Source of the DNA: DATHVR01 sp035461175
GTDB lineage: Bacteria > Actinomycetota > Acidimicrobiia > Spongiisociales > ZC4RG35
Assembly: GCA_035461175.1 (NCBI GenBank)
Contig: DATHVR010000094.1
Span: 1 to 55,924 of the forward strand
Direction: 5' to 3'
Length of the DNA: 55,924 bases
The position numbers and the translations under genes were made by a program. This document shows, in pieces, positions 1 through 8,827 of this stretch. Numbering within the stretch: the stretch's first letter is position 1; every line of letters starts with the position of its first letter. Under the pieces are notes generated by a model that had not been told where the DNA came from, made no database searches, and was given only the letters and a program-made list of their open reading frames with translations.

Positions 1-2
1 GC

Positions 3-566
3 CCCGACGTCGCGGCGCTGAGTGATCCGACCGAACTCGTGGCTCAGGTGGTGGGCGAACTGGAGATCGCTGCCTCCGACAACGACGTGGCCTATTCGGT
101 GGTGCCGATCCAGCGCGGCGGGATGGTGGGAGTGCCCCAGGCGACCGAGACCAGCACCGACGGTGACCTGTCGGTGACGATCGAGGCGGCGGCCGACGCT
201 CCCTCCTGGTACCGGTTCGCCGGATGGCGGCTGGAGCTCGCCCCCGACGTCCCGTGGCGTCTGATCCTCAACGGAGAGATCGACGCCGATCTACGTGAAG
301 TGGCGGTCGGCTCCGGGGCGGTGGCCGGTTCCGGCGCCATCCGCCTGGGCAGCCCCCCTCAGGGCGGGGCGGGCATCATCCTGGCGGGCGATTTCGTCGT
401 CACCGTTCCCGCCGGAGCGGCGGTCATCGTCGATGGCGAGGCGGTCGTGCCCTCCGGCTGGGAGACGTCGGGTGATCGCCACCTCTCGCCCACGGCCGTC
501 GACGGCGCCGACGTCTGGCGGCTCACGATCCAGGGAGACGTCCCCGTCACCGTGCGGGAAGGCTGA
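3..566 (+). CDS. Toast-rack/LiaF-like domain protein, 5' end outside window
   Basis: The frame is open from the first base, so this is the C-terminal part (about 187 residues) of a gene that begins upstream. The visible part is a run of alternating beta-strand-like segments rich in Gly, Val and Ala, with the pattern 'WRLELAPDVPWRLILNGEID', then Gly-Ser repeats and 'VTVPAGAAVIVDGEA'. That pattern resembles the adhesin-like toast-rack domains found C-terminal to membrane segments in LiaF/DUF2154-type proteins. Any membrane anchor would be upstream. The downstream permease gene starts 30 bp later on the same strand and may be co-transcribed. The domain call rests on pattern only. Confidence 0.5.
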   Translation, partial: PDVAALSDPTELVAQVVGELEIAASDNDVAYSVVPIQRGGMVGVPQATETSTDGDLSVTIEAAADAPSWYRFAGWRLELAPDVPWRLILNGEIDADLREVAVGSGAVAGSGAIRLGSPPQGGAGIILAGDFVVTVPAGAAVIVDGEAVVPSGWETSGDRHLSPTAVDGADVWRLTIQGDVPVTVREG

Positions 567-596
567 AGTCCCCGGCGTGGATAGACTCTGCCACCG

Positions 597-1841
597 ATGC
601 CGAACCCCCTGACCCGAGCCGAGGCCCTGCGCCGGATCGCCTTCACCGTCTGGGCCACCATCGGTGTCATCGCACTGATCTGGATCTTCCTGGTCGTGGC
701 CGACTCGGTGCGGATCATCTGGCTGCCTCTCGCCTTTGCCGGCGGCCTCACCCTTCTGCTCAACCCCGTCGTCGACGCTCTGGAACGTGTCCGCGTCCCC
801 CGGCTTCTCGGCACGATCTTCGCCTTCCTGGTGGCGGCGAGCCTGATCGCCGCCACCGTGGTGCTCCTCATCCCCGCCCTCCAGGAGCAGGGGAGCGACT
901 TCGCCGCCCAGCTGCCCAGCCTCTACGACGGAGTCGTCCGGTGGCTCAACGAGGTCTCGGAGACGGTCGGAATCGACCTGGGCGAGGTCTGGACCTCGGA
1001 GACGATCAAGGAGTGGATCCAGAACCCCGACAACCAGGCCACGATCCAGGACCTCCTCGGTGGCTTCGGCTCGGGCGCGGGACGCATCCTGCGCGGAGTG
1101 ACCGAGACCATCGCCGTCGCCCTGCTCGCCCCCGTCCTTGCCTTCTACATGCTGATGGACTCCACCAAATTCAAGCAGCGCAGCCTCGAGCTGACTCCTC
1201 CCCCGCACCGGGAGGAGGTCAGCTACGTCACCGGCCAGGTGGTGACGGCACTCGGCTCGTTCGTGCGGGGCCAGCTCCTGGTGGCGCTGATCGTGGGGAT
1301 CCTCTCCAGCATCGGCCTGTATTTCCTCGATCTGCCCTTCTGGCTGCTGATCGGTCTCACCGCCGGCTTCCTCAACCTGGTCCCCTTCGTGGGGCCATTC
1401 GTCGGCGGGGCACTGGCCGCCATCGTCGCCCTGTTCAACGGCTCGCTCTCGCAGGCGCTGTGGGCGGTGGGCATCTTCACCGCCATCCAGCAGTTCGACA
1501 ACCACGTGGTCACCCCGCTGGTGCAACGGGCCCGGGTCAATCTCTCTCCGCTCGTCATCGTGCTCGCCCTGATCGCCGGTGGCTCCCTGGCAGGTTTGCT
1601 CGGAGTGGTGCTGGCGGTACCCATCGTCACCGCCCTCCGCATCGTCGCCGGCCACCTGTGGCGGACGCGGGTGCTGGGGGAGTCGTGGCAGGAGGCCAGC
1701 GACGCCATGATCGAGATCACCGAGCGCCCCGAGCGGATGACCGTCCGCCGCCGTCGTGTGGAAGGCGACCAGCAACGCCTGTTCGACACGGCCGAAACCC
1801 CCGTAGTGAGCAACAAACCAGCCGAGCCGACCAGCGGATGA
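597..1841 (+). CDS. AI-2E family transporter (PerM/YdiK-like permease)
   Basis: A 414-residue polytopic membrane protein of the AI-2E transporter family (PF01594), a family of uncertain substrate range. Two hydrophobic hairpins lie near residues 15-90. A soluble loop with amphipathic helices follows at about 100-160. Further membrane segments lie at about 165-360, including the family-typical 'GLTAGFLNLVPFVGPFVGG' stretch and a downstream 'NHVVTPLVQ' segment. The charged C-terminal tail (about 360-414) is probably cytoplasmic and disordered. The ATG at 597 is the first in frame and gives the expected family length. The SD is weak. The next gene, livF, converges on it. Confidence 0.85.
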   Translation: MPNPLTRAEALRRIAFTVWATIGVIALIWIFLVVADSVRIIWLPLAFAGGLTLLLNPVVDALERVRVPRLLGTIFAFLVAASLIAATVVLLIPALQEQGSDFAAQLPSLYDGVVRWLNEVSETVGIDLGEVWTSETIKEWIQNPDNQATIQDLLGGFGSGAGRILRGVTETIAVALLAPVLAFYMLMDSTKFKQRSLELTPPPHREEVSYVTGQVVTALGSFVRGQLLVALIVGILSSIGLYFLDLPFWLLIGLTAGFLNLVPFVGPFVGGALAAIVALFNGSLSQALWAVGIFTAIQQFDNHVVTPLVQRARVNLSPLVIVLALIAGGSLAGLLGVVLAVPIVTALRIVAGHLWRTRVLGESWQEASDAMIEITERPERMTVRRRRVEGDQQRLFDTAETPVVSNKPAEPTSG

Positions 1842-1879
1842 TTTTGTCCCCCACGAAGTGCAGCCGGTAGGGAGAAGGC

Positions 1880-1973
1880 TCTGAGGCGCGCTCTGCCCGA
1901 CCCCTCCGGGGTCAGAGCCCTACCCCGCTTCGCGGGGACCCCTTCCCCCCTCGCTTCCCTCTGGGGGACAAAG
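1880..1973 (-). repeat. Dispersed two-hairpin element, copy A
   Basis: Reverse-complement copy of the element at 8828-8918. It carries two compact hairpins: stem 1923-1928/1932-1937 and stem 1899-1904/1908-1913. They are flanked by blocks shared with the other copy, such as TTTGTCCCCC, GAAGCGAGGGGGGAAGGG and GGGGTCGGGCAGAGCG on the minus strand. It lies between two convergent genes, so it may act as a bidirectional terminator or REP-like element. Confidence 0.7.
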
Positions 1974-1982
1974 GGGTTTTGG

Positions 1983-2016
1983 CTTCCGACTCCCGACTTC
2001 CGACTTCCGACTTGAA
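1983..2016. repeat. Heptamer tandem repeat (TTCCGAC)n
   Basis: About four units of a 7-bp repeat, TTCCGAC/TCCCGAC, in the convergent gap just before the livF stop codon. The same heptamer, on the opposite strand, is found inside the HerA-like ATPase gene near 40190-40265. It is one of several 7-bp repeat tracts in this window. Confidence 0.75.
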
Positions 2017-2037
2017 GCCGAGGCCGCCTGACCCGTA

Positions 2038-2769
2038 TCAAGTCTCGCCCAGGTACGCCTTGCGCATCTGGGGGTTGGCCAGCAGGCCCTCGGCGGTGTC
2101 GTTGAGGACTACCTCGCCGGTCTGGAGCACGTAGCCGCGGTCGGCGATGGAGAGGGCCATGTTGGCGTTCTGCTCGACCATGAAGATGGTGGTGCCAGCC
2201 CGGTTGATCTGGTCGATGATCTCGAAGTTCTGGGCCACCAGCACCGGGGCCAGGCCCATCGAAGGCTCGTCCATCAGGAGGATTTTGGGCTTGGCCATCA
2301 ATGCCCGGCCCATTGCCACCATCTGCTGCTCACCACCGGAGAGCGTCCCGGCCTTCTGATTGAGCCGCTCCTTGACCCGGGGGAACATCTCAAAAATGCG
2401 CTCGATGTCGTCGTCGAGGTTTTCCCTGTCCTCGCGCAGGTAGGCACCGATCTCGAGGTTCTCCTGGACCGTCATCCGCTTGAAGAGACGCCGGTTCTCG
2501 GGAACCATCGACACCCCGGCCTTGACCCGGTCGGCGGTGGTCCAGTCGTTGGCATTTTCCCCGTTCAGATAGACGGCCCCGGAGGTCGGGGCCACGATCC
2601 CCAGGATGGTCTTGAGAGTGGTCGTCTTACCCGAGGCGTTGCCACCCAGCAGGCACACCATCTCACCTTCGTAGATCTCGATGTCCACATCCTTGAGGAT
2701 GTGGGCGGCCCCATAATGGGTATTGATCCCCCGGAACTCGAGGACGGGTTCGCGGCCGTTCTCGCTCAT
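2038..2769 (-). CDS. livF: Branched-chain amino acid ABC transporter ATP-binding protein LivF
   Basis: A 243-residue ABC ATPase that would drive branched-chain amino acid (or related amide/amino acid) uptake together with LivG. The Walker A is GGNASGKT (residues 42-49), the ABC signature LSGGEQQ (143-149), and the Walker B is followed by DEPSMGL near 167. Short length and 'LSGGEQQMVAMGRALM' are typical of LivF. Walker A carries Ser where Gly is usual (NAS rather than NGA). The start ATG overlaps the livG stop as ATGA, implying translational coupling. It is the last gene of the operon, and a two-hairpin repeat lies beyond its stop. Confidence 0.93.
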   Translation of the reverse strand: MSENGREPVLEFRGINTHYGAAHILKDVDIEIYEGEMVCLLGGNASGKTTTLKTILGIVAPTSGAVYLNGENANDWTTADRVKAGVSMVPENRRLFKRMTVQENLEIGAYLREDRENLDDDIERIFEMFPRVKERLNQKAGTLSGGEQQMVAMGRALMAKPKILLMDEPSMGLAPVLVAQNFEIIDQINRAGTTIFMVEQNANMALSIADRGYVLQTGEVVLNDTAEGLLANPQMRKAYLGET

Positions 2770-3557
2770 GCGGTGCTCTTCCCTTCGGCCGGCCGACCCA
2801 GATAGGCCTCGATCACGTCTTCGTTGTTCGAGACCTCGGCATAGGAGCCCTCGGCGATCTTGACTCCGTGGTCGAGCACGACCACGCGGTCGGAGACATT
2901 GCCAACCACCTTCATGTCGTGTTCAATCATGACCACGGTGAAACCCTTCTCGCTTCTCAGCTTGCCGATCAGATCGGTCAGTTCGGCCGTCTCCATTGGG
3001 TTCATGCCCGCAGTGGGCTCGTCCAGCAGCAGCAGAGTGGGCTCGGTGCCCATCGCCCGGGCAATCTCCAGCCGACGCCGGTTGGCATAGGAGAGGACGA
3101 AGGCGGGCTGGTCGAATCGATACCCGACCAGGCGGCTGCCGAAGAACGAGAGGATCTCCTTGGATTTCTCCTCGATCTCCCGCTCCTCGCGCTTGAAGCC
3201 CGGGGTCTGGAAGATGGCGCTGAAGATGCCCTTCCTGGTTCGGCAGTGCTGGCCGACCTTTACGTTCTCGAGAACGGTCAGGTTGGGGAACAGCCGCACG
3301 TTCTGGAAGGTGCGGGCGATCCCCGCCTCGGTGATCTCCGAGGGGCTGTGGCCGGCGATGTCGAGACCCTGAAAGATGATCCGGCCCTCGTCGGGGGGAA
3401 ACATCCCCGAGATCACATTGAAGAATGAGGTCTTGCCGGCGCCATTCGGTCCGATCACCGACACGATCTCGCCCTCGTCGATCGAAAAGTCCACCCCGCC
3501 AATCGCCTGGACACCGCCGAAGGCCTTCTTCAGGCCCGTGATTTCCAGCAGGGGCAT
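2766..3557 (-). CDS. livG: Branched-chain amino acid ABC transporter ATP-binding protein LivG
   Basis: A 263-residue ABC ATPase. Walker A is GPNGAGKTS (36-44). The Q-loop region contains 'ARTFQNVRLFPNLTV', the signature is the LivG-type LSYANRRR, and DEPTAGMNP follows Walker B. The frame is open far upstream, but the start is the ATG at 3557. This ATG shares one base with the livM stop (TGATG) and begins the domain at 'MPLLEITGL'. It pairs with LivF to energise the LivH/LivM permease. Confidence 0.93.
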   Translation of the reverse strand: MPLLEITGLKKAFGGVQAIGGVDFSIDEGEIVSVIGPNGAGKTSFFNVISGMFPPDEGRIIFQGLDIAGHSPSEITEAGIARTFQNVRLFPNLTVLENVKVGQHCRTRKGIFSAIFQTPGFKREEREIEEKSKEILSFFGSRLVGYRFDQPAFVLSYANRRRLEIARAMGTEPTLLLLDEPTAGMNPMETAELTDLIGKLRSEKGFTVVMIEHDMKVVGNVSDRVVVLDHGVKIAEGSYAEVSNNEDVIEAYLGRPAEGKSTA

Positions 3558-5347
3558 CAGACTTTCTCCTTCTCCGTTTCGGCAGACTCGCTGCCCTTGT
3601 CGAGCCAGGCGTCCTGGAGGAACTCCTCCTGATGCAACTCCTGGGCTCTTCGTGCCGAGGGAATCAGACCTTCGGGTTTGTTGAGCATCATGAACACCAG
3701 CAGGGCACCGTATATGAGGAGCTTGAACTCGCCGAACTCCTGGAGAAGGCCTGGCTGGTTGGGTCCGCCGAGCACACCGATCAGCAGGAGGGCGCCCACC
3801 GCCACCCCGGCGATGCTGCCCATGCCGCCCACGATGACGATGACGAGGATGATGATCGAGACGATGATTTCGAACGAGTTGGTGAAAACCGACCCGACCT
3901 TGGCCGAGAACAGCGCTCCGGCGAATGAGGCCAACACGGCACCGGTGACGAACGCCAGCAGCTTGGCCCGAACGGTGTCGACCCCCACCGCCTCGGCCAC
4001 GTCCTCGTCCTCGCGCATCGCCGCCCAGGCCCGCCCGACCCGCGAGTCCTGCAGGCGCCACGAGATGTAGGCCGACACCGCCACGAAGAAGAGGATGGCG
4101 TAGATGAAGAGGTCGGGGGTGGTGGCGTTGATGAAGTTGTCCTCGCCGGGGAGGGGAATGCCGGGAATGCGGCGGATCCCCTGGGCGCCTCCGAAATAGG
4201 GGGAGAGCCAATCGGAGAGCAGGACCAGACGCACGATCTCGCCGAAACCGAGGGTGACGATTGCCAGGTAGTCCCCCCGCATCCGGAGGACCGGCGTTCC
4301 CACCAAGAGCCCGGCGATGGCGGCGGCGATGAGCACAACGGGAAAGGCGAGCCACCAGGACAGCTCGGGGTTGAAAGCGGGTGAGAGCGGCGAGGTGAGT
4401 ACCGCGGTCGTGTAGGCCCCGACCGCGAAGAAGGCCACGTACCCGAGGTCGAGCAAGCCGGCCGAACCGACCACGATGTTGAGCCCCAGCGCCATCAGGA
4501 GGAACAAACCGACGTTAGTGAGCAACTCGTTGATGATCCCGCCCAGGAACTGGGGCAGGATCAACACGATCAAGAAGACGATGCCGGCCAGGATCAGTGA
4601 CTTCCGCGTCTGCCGCTTGGGATCCGGGTCGGCGACCATTTCCCGCACGCCCTTCACCCGGCCGGGGAGGTACAGGCCCAGCGCCACCGCCGCCACGAAG
4701 ACGACGATTGCGGCCGTCACGGAGAGACCGCCCCGGGAGGCATAGAGGAAGTCGGGGATCGTCTCGAACCAGTCGAACAGGTCGTCGATCACTGCCTGGA
4801 ACACCGCCAGGATGACCAGCGTTTCGAAGCCGATCAGTAGGGCTTTCCGGATCCGGTCGGGCATCATACCGAGACTGGATCCGACTAGTCCGGCCACTCC
4901 GGCGCCTACCACCACTAGGACTGCACCGGTCCCCAGTCCCTGGTCGAGTGTGAGCAATTGCACCAGCACCGGGCTGAGCTTGGGAAAAACGGAGCGCATT
5001 CCGGGGAAGGCGTCGACGATGACGGCGAACAGGGCGAGGATCCCACCGGCTATGAGTCCGGCCATCAGCCCGGCCATGACGTCCGCCCCGGTACGGGGGG
5101 CGGTTTCGATTCCCTCGATGTGCTTGCGGCGGGTGAACATCCACCCGGCCACGACGGGGATGGCGAAGAGGAGGGCATAGCCGAGGCTGAGGATGGGGCT
5201 GATGATCAGTCGCCCGTTGAAGGCAGCGAGCATCCCGATGGCCGAGACAAATACCATGATCAGGCCGGCCAGTGCCCCAACCCGCAGCACCCGGCGCAGG
5301 TCGAAGGTGGAGGAGGCCACGGTGGTGGGAGCGGTGGTCGTCGTCAT
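3557..5347 (-). CDS. livM: Branched-chain amino acid ABC permease LivM with long N-terminal membrane extension
   Basis: At 596 residues this is much longer than usual LivM (roughly 300-420). The C-terminal part (about 255-560) is canonical: 'LNIVVGSAGLLDLGYVAFFAVGAY' and 'GTPVLRMRGDYLAIVTLGFGEI' are permease signatures, and the cytoplasmic 'GRAWAAMREDEDVAEAVG' is the ATPase-coupling EAA-like loop. The first ~250 residues add about six hydrophobic segments and a polar loop not found in standard LivM; their function is unknown. The start ATG overlaps the livH stop (ATGA). The last ~35 residues form a charged Glu-rich tail. Confidence 0.9.
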   Translation of the reverse strand: MTTTTAPTTVASSTFDLRRVLRVGALAGLIMVFVSAIGMLAAFNGRLIISPILSLGYALLFAIPVVAGWMFTRRKHIEGIETAPRTGADVMAGLMAGLIAGGILALFAVIVDAFPGMRSVFPKLSPVLVQLLTLDQGLGTGAVLVVVGAGVAGLVGSSLGMMPDRIRKALLIGFETLVILAVFQAVIDDLFDWFETIPDFLYASRGGLSVTAAIVVFVAAVALGLYLPGRVKGVREMVADPDPKRQTRKSLILAGIVFLIVLILPQFLGGIINELLTNVGLFLLMALGLNIVVGSAGLLDLGYVAFFAVGAYTTAVLTSPLSPAFNPELSWWLAFPVVLIAAAIAGLLVGTPVLRMRGDYLAIVTLGFGEIVRLVLLSDWLSPYFGGAQGIRRIPGIPLPGEDNFINATTPDLFIYAILFFVAVSAYISWRLQDSRVGRAWAAMREDEDVAEAVGVDTVRAKLLAFVTGAVLASFAGALFSAKVGSVFTNSFEIIVSIIILVIVIVGGMGSIAGVAVGALLLIGVLGGPNQPGLLQEFGEFKLLIYGALLVFMMLNKPEGLIPSARRAQELHQEEFLQDAWLDKGSESAETEKEKV

Positions 5348-6450
5348 GCCCGGTCCTCCGAGCCGAGCTGCTCACCGAAAAGCCCGGAAGGACGGAAGAT
5401 CAACACCAGCACCAGAGCGGTAAACGCCACCACGTCCTTGAGCTGGGAAACGCCTGGGATACCGAGCCCATCGAGGATGAGCAGCGGGCCTACTCCCTCG
5501 AAGATGCCGAGGAGGACACCGCCCCCCATGGCTCCCACCAGGTTGCCGATGCCGCCGAGGACGGCGGCGGTGAAGGCCTTGATTCCGGGGATGAAACCGC
5601 TGAAGAAGTTCACGGAGCGGAACAGGAGCGCCCACATCAGGCCGGCCACTCCGGCCATGGCGCCGCCAACGGCGAAGACGGTGACGATGGTCTTGTCCAC
5701 GTCGATGCCCATAAGACCGGCGATTTCCTTGTCTTCGGCCACCGCCCGCATGGCACGTCCGGTCTTGGTCCGGGTCACGAAGTACCACAGAGCGATCATG
5801 GATGCCACCGCCACCCCGATCACGACCAGGCTGGTCACGGGAAAGCGGAGCCCGAACGCCTCGATGAATCCGGTCAGTTGGGGCGGGGCCTGGGGATAGG
5901 TGCTGAAGCCGACGCCGAATAGTCCCGAGAAGGTGTACTGCAGGAAGAACGAGACCCCGATCGAGGTGATGAGGGGGATCAAGCGGGGAGCGCCGCGCAG
6001 CGGGCGATAGGCGATTCGCTCCACAAGAACTGCCACCAAGGTGGAGGTGAACATCGCCACCGCCAGCACGATGAGGAGCGAGAGAAACGGATTGGAGGCC
6101 CAGACTCCGGCATCGAACAGCCAGTTGGCGGCGATGAATCCCACCATGGCGCCGGACATGAACACTTCGCCGTGGGCAAAGTTGATGAAGCCGAGGACGC
6201 CGTAGACCATCGAGTATCCGAGGGCCAGGAGCCCATACATCGCTCCCTGAGAGATTCCGGCAATGAGCAGGTCGGTCCACTGCCGTGCAGAGAGGCCCTC
6301 GCCAGCCATGAACTTGCCGATCGATCCGATCAGGCCCCATGTGATGATGATGATGGCACCGACGCGGATCGTCCACAGGAAGATGTCGACCCAGTTGGCG
6401 CGGAATCTCGTGGTGGGGGATCTCTCCGCGGCCGATACGGTCTGAGTCAT
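5344..6450 (-). CDS. livH: Branched-chain amino acid ABC permease LivH
   Basis: A 368-residue permease. The family core begins near residue 65 ('LLIAGISQGAMYGLLALGYS') and includes 'GVLGFINFAHGEVFMSGAMV', a LivH hallmark, and the coupling loop 'TGRAMRAVAEDKEIAGLMGI'. Before the core there is one extra predicted membrane helix ('VGAIIIITWGLIGSIG'), so it too is slightly longer than standard LivH. GAGGG lies just upstream of the ATG and supports this start. The gene follows the SBP gene after a 91-bp gap containing a perfect 13-bp hairpin. Confidence 0.92.
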   Translation of the reverse strand: MTQTVSAAERSPTTRFRANWVDIFLWTIRVGAIIIITWGLIGSIGKFMAGEGLSARQWTDLLIAGISQGAMYGLLALGYSMVYGVLGFINFAHGEVFMSGAMVGFIAANWLFDAGVWASNPFLSLLIVLAVAMFTSTLVAVLVERIAYRPLRGAPRLIPLITSIGVSFFLQYTFSGLFGVGFSTYPQAPPQLTGFIEAFGLRFPVTSLVVIGVAVASMIALWYFVTRTKTGRAMRAVAEDKEIAGLMGIDVDKTIVTVFAVGGAMAGVAGLMWALLFRSVNFFSGFIPGIKAFTAAVLGGIGNLVGAMGGGVLLGIFEGVGPLLILDGLGIPGVSQLKDVVAFTALVLVLIFRPSGLFGEQLGSEDRA

Positions 6451-6485
6451 GTGTCCCTCGGGTCGATGAGGGCACCGTTATAGCA

Positions 6486-6514
6486 GGGGGGGTGCGGCCA
6501 TGCCGCACCCCCCC
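6486..6514 (-). terminator. Intercistronic hairpin between SBP and livH genes
   Basis: A perfect 13-bp inverted repeat, 6486-6498 against 6502-6514, with a 3-nt loop and a G7/C7 end. It lies after the SBP stop and before livH on the same strand. There is no clear U-run, so it may be a partial terminator or a 3'-end stabiliser that lets the SBP mRNA accumulate above the permease mRNA. Confidence 0.6.
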
Positions 6515-6541
6515 AGGTCGAATCCGGATTGGAAGTGGCGA

Positions 6542-7933
6542 TCAGCCTTCTTCCAGACCGCTGAACGAGTACACGACCTCCATCTGGGTGGCGTCGGTCA
6601 CAGACGAGTCGGCGTGCAACACGATCTGGATCTCCTGGGCGCCGCAGTCGCCGAACTCATCACAGGCGAGTCCGCCGATCAAGCCTTGGAAGGAAGTTGC
6701 CTCGATCGCATCCCGCAGGGCCTGGCGGCCGATGCTGAGCGATCCGTCGTCGCCTTCCACGGCCACCTCGTCGATGGCGCTGAGAAGCATGGTGGTGGCG
6801 TCGTACGAGTGGGCCCAGAAGGCGGCCGACGGAGCTTCACCGTAGGTGTCGTTGTAGGTGGCCAGGAAGTCGCTGGCCGAGACACCGGTGATCTCGTTGG
6901 CGTTGCCCTCGAACTGGAGGCTCGGACCGGAGAAGTACATCCCCTCCGATTCGGGCAGACCCAGGAAGTTCGCCACCAACAGGCCGTCGGCGGCGATCAG
7001 GGTCGTCTCCTCGAAGCCTTCCACTCCGCCGATCTGCTGGACGATGAAGTCACCCTCCGGCGGGAAGATCGGGAAGTAGAGCGCCTCCGGCGAACCCGAA
7101 GCTGCCTCCGAGAGCACCCCGCTCATGTCGGTGTCGCCCTTGTTCACGGCCGTGAAGGTCGTGATGGTACCGCCGAGTTCCTCGAACGCATCGGCGAACG
7201 CCTGGGCGAGACCCTGGGTATAGGGGTCGCCGTCGTGGATCGCCGCCGCCGTCGTGAGGCCCAGATCGTCGTAGACGAAGTTGGCCACGGCCCGACCCTG
7301 GAAAAGGTCGTTGTGGGCGGTGCGGTAGTAGCCCTCGTGCCAGTCGGTCCCGGCCGTGCCGGCCAGGTCCGAGGTCAGCGAAGGTGAGGTGTTCGACGGG
7401 CTGATCATGACCATGCCGGCGTCGCTGATCAGCGGCGAGGCCGCCACCGCCGCGCCGGAGCACGAGGTGCCGATCACGCCGAGGACCTGCTGGTCGGCGA
7501 CGATGGTCTGGGCCGCAGCCTGGCCACCTTCGTTCGAGCAGAGGTCGTCGAGGCCAGTGCCCATATCGACGTCGTGGCCCTTGATCTGTCCGTAATCCTC
7601 GATCGCCAGCTCCATGGCGCGCTCGTTGGGAATACCCAGGGTGGCCACCTCGCCGGAGATGGCGTTGAGGGAGCGAACCTGAATGGCATCGCCTTCGGCG
7701 ACGGTCACGGTGCCGAGGGGGTCTTCCTCCATCGGCGTGGTGTCGTCAGGGGCTTCGGTGTCGTCGGGCGCTTCCGTGTCGTCGGGAGCTTCTGTGTCGT
7801 CGGGTGCCTCGGTCGGCGCGGTGGTGTCACCGGGAGCCGCCGTGGTATCTGCCGGCTCGTCGCCGCCGCAAGCGGCGAGTACGAGCGCGAGCACTGCGAC
7901 GAGAGACAGGAGCCTGATGAGTCGTTTGCTCAT
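6542..7933 (-). CDS. Branched-chain amino acid ABC transporter substrate-binding lipoprotein
   Basis: A 463-residue periplasmic-binding-protein-like lipoprotein of the LivJ/LivK type (type I fold). The start at 7933 is fixed by a GGAGGAAGG ribosome site and by the signal peptide 'MSKRLIRLLS...LVLAAC', with the lipobox Cys at residue 22. A Thr/Asp/Glu/Pro-rich linker follows, with four copies of the hexapeptide EAPDDT encoded by an 18-bp tandem repeat near 7745-7815. The ligand-binding domain starts near residue 75 ('LNAISGEVATLGIPNERAM'). It is the first gene of the five-gene uptake operon, which fits a role in ligand capture. Confidence 0.92.
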   Translation of the reverse strand: MSKRLIRLLSLVAVLALVLAACGGDEPADTTAAPGDTTAPTEAPDDTEAPDDTEAPDDTEAPDDTTPMEEDPLGTVTVAEGDAIQVRSLNAISGEVATLGIPNERAMELAIEDYGQIKGHDVDMGTGLDDLCSNEGGQAAAQTIVADQQVLGVIGTSCSGAAVAASPLISDAGMVMISPSNTSPSLTSDLAGTAGTDWHEGYYRTAHNDLFQGRAVANFVYDDLGLTTAAAIHDGDPYTQGLAQAFADAFEELGGTITTFTAVNKGDTDMSGVLSEAASGSPEALYFPIFPPEGDFIVQQIGGVEGFEETTLIAADGLLVANFLGLPESEGMYFSGPSLQFEGNANEITGVSASDFLATYNDTYGEAPSAAFWAHSYDATTMLLSAIDEVAVEGDDGSLSIGRQALRDAIEATSFQGLIGGLACDEFGDCGAQEIQIVLHADSSVTDATQMEVVYSFSGLEEG

Positions 7934-8053
7934 TTGTTTCCTTCCTCCGTTTAGTGAGAGACGCGCTCTGGTCAGAACGCGTCCCGCTGCAATATACCGG
8001 CTTCGGGCGCCGGAAGACATTGCGATACCGTTTGGCGCCTGGAGGTGATCGAC

Positions 8054-8767
8054 GTGGAGATCGAGGAACTGGCCGGAAAGGAGAGCTATCTCGACCGGTC
8101 TGAAGGGTCGGTTCTGGCGGCCGACGACGGAATCGTGGTGCTGGACCGGACCGTGTTCTACGCCCGCGGCGGTGGCCAGCCGGGCGACACCGGCATCATC
8201 CGTTGGGACGGTGGCGAGGTGCAGGTGACGGACACGGTCCGGCGGGATGGGCGTCTGGTCCATGTGGTCGACGCGGAGAACCTTCCTGAGCCGGGGGCGC
8301 CGGTGGAAGGGATCATCGATTGGGATCGCCGCTACACGATCATGCGCACCCACACCGCTCTCCACGCCCTCTCCGGGGTGGTGTGGCGGGACTTCGGGGC
8401 CAAGGTCACCGGCGGCAACATGGAAGAAGGCACTGCCCGGATGGACTTCGAACTCGACTCGATCAGCACCGAGTTCGGCCGGGAGGTAGAGCGCAAGCTC
8501 AACGAGGAACTCGTCAAGGGTTATCCCACCGAGATCGTCTACCTGGCCCGGGATGCCGCCGTCAAAGATCCCGATCTGATCCGCACCAAGGTCAACCTCA
8601 TTCCCGAATGGGTCGCAGAGATCCGGGTGGTCGACATCGTCGGCCTCGATCGCCAGGCCGACGGCGGCACCCACGTCCGCTCCACGCTCGAAGTAGGCCG
8701 GATCGAGGTCGTCAAGACTGAGTCCAAAGGCAAAGCCAACAAACGCATGAAGATCCAGTTGAAGTAG
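8054..8767 (+). CDS. alaX: Alanyl-tRNA editing protein AlaX
   Basis: A 237-residue free-standing editing domain homologous to the C-terminal half of AlaRS; it would hydrolyse mischarged Ser-tRNA(Ala). The zinc-binding HxxxH motif (HTALH, about residues 100-104) and the distal GGTHV motif (about 204-208) are present, as is the 'GGGQPGDTG' loop. The Cys that normally precedes GGTH in AlaRS is Asp here (QADGGTHV), a variant I believe occurs in some AlaX proteins. I chose the GTG at 8054 because GGAGG at 8041-8045 sits 8 nt upstream. The in-frame GTG at 8045 overlaps that SD. Confidence 0.88.
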   Translation: MEIEELAGKESYLDRSEGSVLAADDGIVVLDRTVFYARGGGQPGDTGIIRWDGGEVQVTDTVRRDGRLVHVVDAENLPEPGAPVEGIIDWDRRYTIMRTHTALHALSGVVWRDFGAKVTGGNMEEGTARMDFELDSISTEFGREVERKLNEELVKGYPTEIVYLARDAAVKDPDLIRTKVNLIPEWVAEIRVVDIVGLDRQADGGTHVRSTLEVGRIEVVKTESKGKANKRMKIQLK

Positions 8768-8827
8768 GACGGAGGTCGGAACCCAGACCCACCTCTGAGC
8801 TCCCCTAGGGAAGCTTGTCCCCTGAGC

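Noticed and set aside
291..1775. 494-codon minus-strand ORF across the AI-2E transporter
   Set aside because: Low-complexity Asp/Gly/His/Gln product; a GC-rich antisense shadow of a clear membrane protein gene.
7741..7815. Regulatory repeat in the SBP gene
   Set aside because: The 18-bp units encode EAPDDT in the lipoprotein linker; a low-complexity spacer explains them.
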